DNA of 5,027 nt, taken from assembly GCA_002364005.1 (NCBI GenBank), contig DEXG01000015.1, forward strand, positions 73,482-78,508, read 5' to 3'. The notes beneath the pieces were generated by a model. That model ran no database searches and was not told where the DNA came from. It saw nothing but the letters and a program-made list of their open reading frames with translations. This stretch comes from Phycisphaerales bacterium UBA3190. GTDB taxonomy: Bacteria > Planctomycetota > Phycisphaerae > Phycisphaerales > UBA1924. This document shows positions 1-4,574 of the stretch, piece after piece (the first letter of the stretch is position 1; each line of letters opens with the position of its first letter). The translations under genes were made by a program, and so were the position numbers.

Positions 1-47
1 CCGCGCCCTCGCGGGGAGGTGCCGAGCAAAGCGAGGCGGAGGGGCTC
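1..47 (+). repeat. GC-rich palindromic repeat, right part (copy A, cut by window edge)
   Basis: Bases 1-5 (CCGCG) pair with 10-14 (CGCGG) around a 4-base loop. They are followed by a GGGGAGGTG...CGGAGGGG-CTC framework at 13-47. The same framework, with its own hairpin in the same place, recurs inside aroA at 2017-2074, so these are two members of one dispersed repeat family. The left end lies outside the window. It sits in the non-coding lead-in to yjdM. Similar hairpin-GGGGGAGGTGGC-hairpin-CGGAGGGGG elements are, from memory, common in several GC-rich bacterial genomes; membership of a named family is not claimed. Confidence 0.55.
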
Positions 48-105
48 GACCCCAGATCCATTTCCATTCATCATCGTTTTCACCCCAACCACCCCGAGCC
101 AACTC

Positions 106-444
106 ATGTCCGAATTCCCCCCCTGCCCAACCTGCCAGTCCACCGACACCTACCACGACGGCACCCTCTTCGTCTGCCCCGCCTGCGCCCACGAGTGGAC
201 CGAAGCCGACGCACAAGCCGCCGCCGAAGCATCCATCATCCGCGACGCCAACGGCAACCCCCTCGCCGACGGCGACACCGTCACCGTCATCAAGGACCTC
301 AAGGTCAAGGGCTCATCCCTCGTCGTCAAAGGCGGCACCAAAGTCAAAAACATCCGCCTCGTCGACGCCGACCACGACATCGACTGCACCATCCCCGGCA
401 TCGGATCGATGGGACTCAAGTCCGAGTTCGTCAAAAAGGCATAA
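106..444 (+). CDS. yjdM: Zinc-ribbon protein of the YjdM/PhnA family
   Basis: This 112-residue protein matches the YjdM (PhnA) family almost end to end; E. coli YjdM is about 111 residues. The N-terminal zinc ribbon has paired cysteines C7-P-T-C10 and C24-P-A-C27. It is followed by the family core: DANGNPLADGD, then VIKDLKVKGSS, GGTKVKNIRLV, DHDIDC, and the terminal LKSEFVKKA. The E. coli gene was first linked to alkylphosphonate use, but that role is not supported for the family, so the function is best left as a cytoplasmic metal-binding protein of unknown role. The ATG at 106 is chosen because it gives family length. A GTG at 19 would add 29 residues encoded partly by the palindromic repeat at the window edge. 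No Shine-Dalgarno sequence is visible before 106. It is followed by a 96-base gap and looks monocistronic. Identity is very secure. Confidence 0.95.
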   Translation: MSEFPPCPTCQSTDTYHDGTLFVCPACAHEWTEADAQAAAEASIIRDANGNPLADGDTVTVIKDLKVKGSSLVVKGGTKVKNIRLVDADHDIDCTIPGIGSMGLKSEFVKKA

Positions 445-531
445 ACCGAGTTCGCCGTTGACAAAAGAAGTCCTGCACCTGATTCGTGAATCTGATATGG
501 TTCATCGGATTCTTATTCATTGACAGGTGAC

Positions 532-540
532 AGGAGAGAC
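532..540 (+). promoter_or_regulatory. Ribosome-binding site of the DUF1963 gene
   Basis: AGGAGAGAC at 532-540 lies directly before ATG 541 and three bases further from ATG 544. It favours these ATGs over an in-frame TTG at 520, which would place the purine-rich site inside the coding region. The ten bases CAGGAGAGAC recur before both secreted paralogs (2995-3004 and 3815-3824). Confidence 0.7.
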
Positions 541-1461
541 ATGATGCCCACAATTAGCGAACTCACTCAGCTCCTTGAAGACAACGACCTCTCGATCTTC
601 AATGACTACTTCAAGAGTGTTGCCGCCCCTTGCTATTCCCTTGAGCCGAAGGGAGAAGTGATGGACGACCTCCCTCTCGGCACCTCAAAGGTCGGTGGCC
701 TCCCTCACCTCCCAGACGAACTCCCTTGGCCGACGAAAGGGAATCGCCCGCTCATGTTTCTGGCACAAATTAATCTCGAAGACATCGACCTCGATCATGT
801 CCCAGACAACGCACTCCCGAAATCAGGCCTGCTGACATTCTGGGGCGATACAGCGGCACTCCCATGGGGCTTCGACCCCAAAGACGCTGGCGCATATCAA
901 GTCCTCTTAATCTCGGAATCACTAAACTCGCTCTCATTCCGAGAACTGCCAACCTTTGATCCAGATGGACTCGAGAACGAGCCGCAGTACAAGTGGACTC
1001 CGTTCAACGAGTGCCAACTGCAGATCAAGAATGATCATTGCTACGACAACGATGTCGACGAAGCAATCGAGAGTATCTTCTCTGAGGTCACCGCAGAACA
1101 AGCAGATGCCCTGTTTCACAGGTTCATGGACTTTGAGGAAGAACAGCTCAACCTCGAAAACGAAACCAAACATCAACTTCTTGGGAATCCTCATGAAATC
1201 CAAGGTGATATGAGAACCGAATGCCAACTCGTCTCAAACGGCGTATACCTCGGCAACCAACCACCCGAATCCGAGAATGCAAAGATCGATTCACTCCAGC
1301 CCGGTGCCAAAGACTGGCGACTGCTCCTCCAACTCGACAGCGATCAGGACGCTGCCGATTGGATGTGGGGCGATTGCGGCAAGCTCTACTTCTGGATCAA
1401 AGACCAAGATCTCCGAGCCGCAGACTTCTCAAGTGTCTGGGGCATTCTCCAGTGCTACTAA
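541..1461 (+). CDS. DUF1963 / YwqG-family protein
   Basis: This 306-residue protein shows the full run of YwqG-family (DUF1963) landmarks in order: KVGGLP (50-55), ELPWP (60-64), FLAQINL (73-79), LLTFWGD (97-103), HQLLGNPHEIQGDM (211-224), CQLVSNG (228-234), WRLLLQLDSD (259-268), MWGDCGKLYFWI (275-286) and the C-terminal W-x-ILQCY. It has no signal peptide or membrane segment, so it is probably cytoplasmic. The family has no firmly assigned biochemical role, and none is proposed here. A central acidic, helical stretch (about residues 170-210, rich in D and E) precedes the HQLLG motif. The start is ATG 541 or 544, behind AGGAGAG. Codon use is distinctly more A/T-tolerant than in yjdM and aroA on either side, suggesting later arrival by transfer. 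aroA starts 27 bases downstream, but has its own probable start signal. Confidence 0.93.
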   Translation: MMPTISELTQLLEDNDLSIFNDYFKSVAAPCYSLEPKGEVMDDLPLGTSKVGGLPHLPDELPWPTKGNRPLMFLAQINLEDIDLDHVPDNALPKSGLLTFWGDTAALPWGFDPKDAGAYQVLLISESLNSLSFRELPTFDPDGLENEPQYKWTPFNECQLQIKNDHCYDNDVDEAIESIFSEVTAEQADALFHRFMDFEEEQLNLENETKHQLLGNPHEIQGDMRTECQLVSNGVYLGNQPPESENAKIDSLQPGAKDWRLLLQLDSDQDAADWMWGDCGKLYFWIKDQDLRAADFSSVWGILQCY

Positions 1462-1466
1462 GCACT
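1451..1466 (+). other. Small perfect hairpin over the DUF1963 stop codon
   Basis: AGTGCT (1451-1456) and AGCACT (1461-1466) form a perfect 6-bp stem around the loop ACTA. It spans the last codons and the TAA stop. No T-run follows (the next bases are a C tract), so it is not a canonical intrinsic terminator. It could slow polymerase or protect a 3' end, or be chance. Confidence 0.3.
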
Positions 1467-1476
1467 CCTCCCCCCC

Positions 1477-1482
1477 TACCCT
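1477..1482 (+). promoter_or_regulatory. Probable -10 box (TACCCT) for a leaderless aroA transcript
   Basis: TACCCT fits the TANNNT -10 pattern. It ends six bases before the aroA ATG, the geometry expected when transcription begins at or next to the start codon. No Shine-Dalgarno sequence lies between it and the ATG. The same TACCCT-N6-ATG arrangement occurs at 4993-5007. No convincing -35 box is visible. Confidence 0.4.
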
Positions 1483-1488
1483 TACGCC

Positions 1489-2925
1489 ATGCCCCTCGAC
1501 CCCACCACCCTCACCCTCCCCAACCTCCCCGAGCACCTCCCGCTCCCGCGCTGGTCCCGCGCGCCCGGCCAAGCCCCCCTCGACATCACCCTCCGCCCGC
1601 CCGGCTCCAAGTCCATCACCAACCGCGCCCTCCTCCTCGCCGCCCTCGCCCCGGGAACCTCCACGCTCAACCACCCCCTCACCGAAGCCGACGACGCCCA
1701 GCGCATGCTCGCCGCCATCCAGCAGCTCGGCACATCCGTCGACGCCTCCGACCCTACCGCCCTGCGAATCACCGGCGTCCACGGCAAGTGGAAAGTCAAC
1801 CCCAACGATTCCACCCTCGACCTCAACAACGCCGGCACCGCCACCCGCTTCCTTACCGCCGCCGCCCTCCTCGCCGACGCCCCCATCACCATCACCGGCA
1901 ACGCGAGAATGCAACAACGCCCCATCGCCGAACTCGCCGATCTCCTCCAGCAACTCGGCTGCACCATCACCTACCAAGCCACCCCCGGCTGCCCCCCACT
2001 CACCATCGCCCCACCACTCTCCTCCCCCGGGCTTCCGGGGGAGGTGGCACGCGACAGCGTGACGGAGGGGGCTCTTCCAAACACCCTCCCCATCGCCCCC
2101 ACTCAATCCTCCCAGTTCGTCTCCGCCCTCATGCTCACCGCCGTCTTCCTCCCCGAAGGCCTCACCCTTACCTTCCCCGACGGCATCACCTCCCAGTCCT
2201 ATGTCCAGATGACCCTCGACCTGCTCGATCATCTGGGCGTGCAGACCCGATCCGCACAGGACCTCTCCGTCATCCAGGTCCTCCCCGGGCTCAGCGGGTT
2301 CAATCTCGACATCGAACCCGACGCATCGGGCGCGACCTACTGGTGGGCTGCGGGCGCACTGCTCCCGAGCGCCACCGTCCGCGTCGAAGGGTTCAGCAAC
2401 TCCACCACCTCACTCCAAGGCGACGCGAACTTCCCCACCCTGCTCGAGCAGATGGGCTGCACCCTCATCGCACGAGACAACACCCTCGCCGTCAAGGGCA
2501 CCAACGACCTGCGTCCCATCATGTGCGACATGCGTGACATGCCCGACGCGGTGATGTCCCTCGCAGCCGTCGCGTGCTTCGCGCCCGGGACGACGATCGT
2601 CAAGGGCGTCAAGACCCTCCGCGTCAAGGAGTGCGATCGCATCGACGCGATGAAGACCGAACTCGCAAAGCTCGGCGTCACCATCACAGACAACCTCAAC
2701 GGCGACGAGGACGCCCTCTCCATCACGCCACCAGAAGGCGGGATCGACTGCTCCGACAATGCCCCGCCCGTCGCGTTCGATACCTACGACGACCACCGCA
2801 TGGCCATGTCCCTCGCTCTCCTCGCCCTCCGCCGACCCAACATCACCATCAACGACCCCAAATGCGTCGCCAAGACCTACCCCAACTACTTCCAGCACTT
2901 CGCGAAGCTGTATCCCAACCGATAA
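1489..2925 (+). CDS. aroA: 3-phosphoshikimate 1-carboxyvinyltransferase (EPSP synthase)
   Basis: This 478-residue enzyme catalyses shikimate-3-phosphate + phosphoenolpyruvate to EPSP + phosphate, the sixth shikimate-pathway step, in the cytoplasm. Active-site motifs are intact: PGSKS (38-42, with K41, S42) and R46; NAGTATR (114-120); R140 in RMQQRP; SSQ (207-209); D353 in DMPDA; E381-x-x-R384 in RVKECDR; DDHRMAM (434-440); and DPKC-x-AKT (456-463, K462). Positions are by comparison with E. coli AroA (about 427 residues). The extra length comes from about 15 residues at the N-terminus and an insertion of about 18 residues at 177-197, between PPLTI and SSQF, encoded by a palindromic repeat. The insertion is in frame and leaves the SSQ substrate loop intact, so activity is expected. 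F121 replaces the proline found at this site in E. coli (P101). ATG 1489 has no Shine-Dalgarno but sits six bases after TACCCT. The last codons are copied twice downstream. Confidence 0.97.
   Translation: MPLDPTTLTLPNLPEHLPLPRWSRAPGQAPLDITLRPPGSKSITNRALLLAALAPGTSTLNHPLTEADDAQRMLAAIQQLGTSVDASDPTALRITGVHGKWKVNPNDSTLDLNNAGTATRFLTAAALLADAPITITGNARMQQRPIAELADLLQQLGCTITYQATPGCPPLTIAPPLSSPGLPGEVARDSVTEGALPNTLPIAPTQSSQFVSALMLTAVFLPEGLTLTFPDGITSQSYVQMTLDLLDHLGVQTRSAQDLSVIQVLPGLSGFNLDIEPDASGATYWWAAGALLPSATVRVEGFSNSTTSLQGDANFPTLLEQMGCTLIARDNTLAVKGTNDLRPIMCDMRDMPDAVMSLAAVACFAPGTTIVKGVKTLRVKECDRIDAMKTELAKLGVTITDNLNGDEDALSITPPEGGIDCSDNAPPVAFDTYDDHRMAMSLALLALRRPNITINDPKCVAKTYPNYFQHFAKLYPNR
2017..2074 (+). 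repeat. Palindromic repeat inserted in frame in aroA (copy B)
   Basis: CCTCCCCCGG (2021-2030) and CCGGGGGAGG (2035-2044) make a perfect 10-bp stem with loop GCTT. CACGC (2048-2052) and GCGTG (2057-2061) make a second stem with loop GACA, followed by ACGGAGGGGGCTC. The framework matches copy A at 1-47. It encodes AroA residues 177-195. In E. coli AroA, 17 residues separate PPL from SSQF; here there are 35, so the excess of 18 codons (54 bases) agrees with the element's size. Runs of G also interrupt the otherwise C-rich coding strand here. Confidence 0.65.
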
Positions 2926-2941
2926 ATGCCTCAGTATTGAG

Positions 2942-2969
2942 TTGCAACATTCCTCGATCGTGCTAGATT
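2942..2969 (+). promoter_or_regulatory. Promoter of secreted paralog 1
   Basis: A -35-like TTGCAA (2942-2947) is separated by 16 bases from a -10-like TAGATT (2964-2969). The -10 is preceded by TG-C (2961-2963), an extended -10 motif. Both boxes are unchanged in the second copy at 3762-3789, while three other positions of the leader differ, which supports function. Transcription would start near 2976, giving a leader of about 33 bases. It begins 16 bases after the aroA stop. Confidence 0.6.
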
Positions 2970-2995
2970 GAAGGTGAAACAACACCATTATCAGC

Positions 2996-3003
2996 AGGAG
3001 AGA
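2996..3003 (+). promoter_or_regulatory. Ribosome-binding site of secreted paralog 1
   Basis: AGGAGAGA ends five bases before ATG 3009 and is identical before paralog 2 (3816-3823). Unlike aroA and yjdM, these genes carry a strong Shine-Dalgarno sequence, which fixes the start codon. Confidence 0.75.
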
Positions 3004-3008
3004 CGATC

Positions 3009-3605
3009 ATGAAAGTACCACACCTCTGGACAACAGCCGGCACCGCAGCCCTCTGCTGCGCGAGCATCTCGAACGCGGAGATTATCACTGTCAGCATCAG
3101 CGGCTTCTTCCAGAATATCGATGACCCAAACAACTATCTCATGGGTGGTGACCGGTGGATCGCATCCATCGACATCGACTCTCAGAATACCGTAACCTCA
3201 GATCTGTTTGACTCGACCCGTTTCTACACAGGTGAAGCAATATATACGCTCGGTAACAGAGCCGAGGTCTCCGTCAGCTCAAGGTTGCAAGTATCGAATG
3301 GCACACCGGATGACCCAAATGGTTCCGATTTCGATGTGCTTGCTATTAAAGTGAATGGCATCGGCCTCAACGCTGGCGGCTTCTTCGCACTCGATTTTTC
3401 CGCCCTTACCCTCGATTCCCGAGAGCTTCCTCCGCTAGGCCTCACATTTGACGATGGTTTTACGCCAGGCATAGTTGGTACTGATCTAGATGTCAACGGG
3501 ACAAACTTCGAACTCGTCGCCGACACGATTTCAGTAACACCTACCCCGTCCAGCGCAACACTCATCGCCATCGCCGGCCTTGCCGCGACCAAGCGCAGAC
3601 GATAA
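3009..3605 (+). CDS. Secreted protein with PEP-CTERM-like sorting tail, paralog 1
   Basis: This 198-residue protein has a Sec-type signal peptide (residues 1-23, probable cleavage SNA|E24). Its C-terminal sorting tail has PTPS (178-181), a hydrophobic stretch (about 183-194) and K-R-R-R (195-198). That architecture matches PEP-CTERM proteins, which in other bacteria are processed by an exosortase; planctomycete members often vary the PEP triplet. The mature part is beta-rich looking and cysteine-free, with QNIDDP (35-40), MGGDRW (45-50), LGNR (81-84), PPLGLTFDDGFTPG (141-154) and ELVADT (168-173). I do not recognise a catalytic or named domain, so its role is unknown; surface or matrix attachment is an inference. 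It is about 60% identical to paralog 2 downstream. Its codon use is looser and more A/T-rich than paralog 2's. It has its own promoter and terminator, so it is probably monocistronic. Confidence 0.88.
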   Translation: MKVPHLWTTAGTAALCCASISNAEIITVSISGFFQNIDDPNNYLMGGDRWIASIDIDSQNTVTSDLFDSTRFYTGEAIYTLGNRAEVSVSSRLQVSNGTPDDPNGSDFDVLAIKVNGIGLNAGGFFALDFSALTLDSRELPPLGLTFDDGFTPGIVGTDLDVNGTNFELVADTISVTPTPSSATLIAIAGLAATKRRR

Positions 3606-3625
3606 ACGAATCATCAATCAGCATC

Positions 3626-3652
3626 AAGCGGCCCGCCTCAGGGCCGCTTTTC
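3626..3652 (+). terminator. Rho-independent terminator after paralog 1
   Basis: AAGCGGCCC (3626-3634) pairs perfectly with GGGCCGCTT (3641-3649) around the loop GCCTCA, and the 3' arm runs into TTTT (3648-3651). It lies 20 bases after the stop of paralog 1 and isolates it from paralog 2. Confidence 0.88.
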
Positions 3653-3706
3653 ATTGGCGAGGCGCAGTAGAGCAGCCGTGCAGAATCCCAACGACGTAAT
3701 TAAGAT

Positions 3707-3745
3707 TGCTCCCAGCACTTCACGAAGCTGTGTTCGAGCCGATAA
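3707..3745 (+). pseudogene. Relic of the aroA 3' end (tail copy 2)
   Basis: Bases 3712-3745 match aroA 2892-2925 with 5 differences in 34, including the stop codon in the aroA frame. Read in that frame they give QHFTKLCSSR then stop, against QHFAKLYPNR in AroA. The short TGCT at 3707-3710 is shared with tail copy 3 rather than with aroA (TACT). Upstream of 3707 no similarity to aroA is evident. It is a fragment carried along with the duplicated cassette, with no start of its own. Confidence 0.85.
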
Positions 3746-3761
3746 ATGCCTCAGTATTGAG

Positions 3762-3789
3762 TTGCAACATCCCTTGATCGTGCTAGATT
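3762..3789 (+). promoter_or_regulatory. Promoter of secreted paralog 2
   Basis: TTGCAA (3762-3767), a 16-base spacer and TG-C-TAGATT (-10 at 3784-3789) are the same as for paralog 1. Only two spacer bases and one leader base differ. Because a terminator (3626-3652) separates the genes, each paralog should be transcribed separately from an equivalent promoter. Confidence 0.6.
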
Positions 3790-3828
3790 GAAGGTGGAAC
3801 AACACCATTATCAGCAGGAGAGACGATC

Positions 3829-4431
3829 ATGAAAGTACCACACCTCTGGAAAACAGCCGGCACCGCAGCTCTTTGCTGCGCGAGCATCGCAAATGCGGAC
3901 ATCATCACGGTCACCATCGAAGGCTCGATGCAGAACATCGATGACCCCACGAACTTCTTCATGGGCGGCGACCGCTGGTCAGCCTCGATCGATGTCGATA
4001 CCGCAAACGCGCAACCCAATCAAGGGGGCTCCATCACCCAGTTCTATGATGGCATCGCCTCATACAGCCTCGGCAACCGCTCCGCGGTCTCGCTCGCTGC
4101 GGAGCTTCAGGTCACTGACGGCCCCGACCCGTCTGACCCAGGGATCACATTCGATATTCTGGCGATCAATGTTTCCGGCATCGGGCTCTCAGCCGGCGGC
4201 TTCTATGCACTCGACCTCAACGGCAACGTCCTCGATTCGCTCGATCTCCCGCCGCTCGGCCTCACCTTCGGCGACGGCTTCACCCCGGGCGTCGTCGGCA
4301 CCGACTATGAAAACCCTACGAACGGTGCATTCGCCGAGCTCGTCGCCGACACCGTCACCGTGACGCCCACCCCATCAGCCACGGCCATGCTCGCACTCGC
4401 CGGCCTCACCGCCACCCGACGCAGACGATAA
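3829..4431 (+). CDS. Secreted protein with PEP-CTERM-like sorting tail, paralog 2
   Basis: This 200-residue paralog of the upstream secreted protein shares the signal peptide nearly residue for residue (1-23, probable cleavage ANA|D24) and the landmarks QNIDDP (35-40), MGGDRW (45-50), LGNR, GIGLxAGGF, PPLGLTFGDGFTPG and ELVADT. The sorting tail is PTPS (180-183), a hydrophobic stretch and R-R-R-R (197-200). The two differ most around residues 58-75 and 94-105, probably surface loops. Codon use is strongly GC-ending like aroA, unlike paralog 1. AGGAGAGA at 3816-3823 sets the start at ATG 3829. An exported, exosortase-type substrate is the likely fate; its molecular function is unknown. A terminator follows 24 bases after the stop. 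Confidence 0.88.
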   Translation: MKVPHLWKTAGTAALCCASIANADIITVTIEGSMQNIDDPTNFFMGGDRWSASIDVDTANAQPNQGGSITQFYDGIASYSLGNRSAVSLAAELQVTDGPDPSDPGITFDILAINVSGIGLSAGGFYALDLNGNVLDSLDLPPLGLTFGDGFTPGVVGTDYENPTNGAFAELVADTVTVTPTPSATAMLALAGLTATRRRR

Positions 4432-4455
4432 ATAAGCCCACAACCAAGTCACCAG

Positions 4456-4480
4456 AGCGGCCCAAAGCGGGCCGCTTTTT
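4456..4480 (+). terminator. Rho-independent terminator after paralog 2
   Basis: AGCGGCCC (4456-4463) pairs with GGGCCGCT (4469-4476) around the loop AAAGC, and is followed by a five-T run (4476-4480). The arms equal those of the terminator after paralog 1, but the loop differs, as expected of duplicated copies with a conserved stem. Confidence 0.9.
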
Positions 4481-4520
4481 CGTTGAGTTCACGCCTTCCC
4501 GTCCCCATGACTCCGTGCGA

Positions 4521-4574
4521 GTCGCCAAGACCTACCCCAACTGCTTTCAGCACTTCGAGAAGCTTGACAACTGA
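4521..4574 (+). pseudogene. Relic of the aroA 3' end (tail copy 3)
   Basis: Bases 4521-4564 match aroA 2866-2909 with 3 differences in 44 and keep the aroA frame: VAKTYPNCFQHFEKLDN then TGA (4572-4574), against VAKTYPNYFQHFAKLYPNR in AroA. Similarity reaches further into aroA than tail copy 2 does. The TGA is the first half of TGATCA, whose complement is the stop of the minus-strand YkgJ-type gene, so the two reading frames end back to back. It may be the ancestral end of aroA or the scar of a third cassette. Confidence 0.85.

Larger units (their letters stand above)
2892..3652 (+). repeat. Tandem unit 1: aroA tail, promoter, secreted gene, terminator
   Basis: This unit is repeated downstream with an exact offset of 820 bases up to and beyond the start codon (2892 matches 3712; ATG 3009 matches ATG 3829). 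It holds the last 34 bases of aroA, the promoter and leader, the first secreted paralog and its terminator. Identity is highest from 2919 to 3030 (about 3 mismatches in 112) and falls in the coding region. The hairpin arms of the two terminators are the same (AGCGGCCC/GGGCCGCT), so the unit includes the terminator. Confidence 0.85.
3712..4480 (+). repeat. Tandem unit 2: aroA tail relic, promoter, secreted gene, terminator
   Basis: This is the second copy of the 820-base unit that begins in aroA at 2892, in direct orientation. It contains tail copy 2, a near-identical promoter and leader, paralog 2 and a terminator with the same hairpin arms. A third aroA tail (4521-4564) follows it. Confidence 0.85.

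Noticed and set aside
19..105. In-frame GTG start at 19 extending yjdM by 29 residues
   Set aside because: The extension is encoded partly by the palindromic repeat, has no family counterpart, and ATG 106 gives the normal family length.
458..463. TTGACA as a -35 box for the DUF1963 gene
   Set aside because: A perfect -35 match, but no acceptable -10 lies 15-19 bases downstream (GATTCG or TGATTC only), so a promoter is not supported.
520..540. TTG start at 520 for the DUF1963 gene
   Set aside because: The strong AGGAGAG at 532-538 would lie inside the coding region; it correctly positions ATG 541 or 544.
1221..2537. Long open frames overlapping aroA on both strands, rich in Arg, Pro and His or in Gly and Glu
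   Set aside because: They are shadows of GC-rich aroA coding DNA with few stop codons; the aroA frame carries all family motifs.
3054..3059. Adjacent cysteines 16-17 in the secreted proteins as a lipoprotein lipobox
   Set aside because: The residues before Cys16 (A-A-L) and Cys17 (A-L-C) do not fit the L-[AS]-[GA]-C pattern; an ordinary cleavage after SNA or ANA fits better.
2866..4574. Reading the three aroA tails as a CRISPR-like array or integron attC sites
   Set aside because: Repeats are 34-44 bases with 820-base coding units between them; there are no short spacers, no attC-type core sites and no integrase or cas genes.
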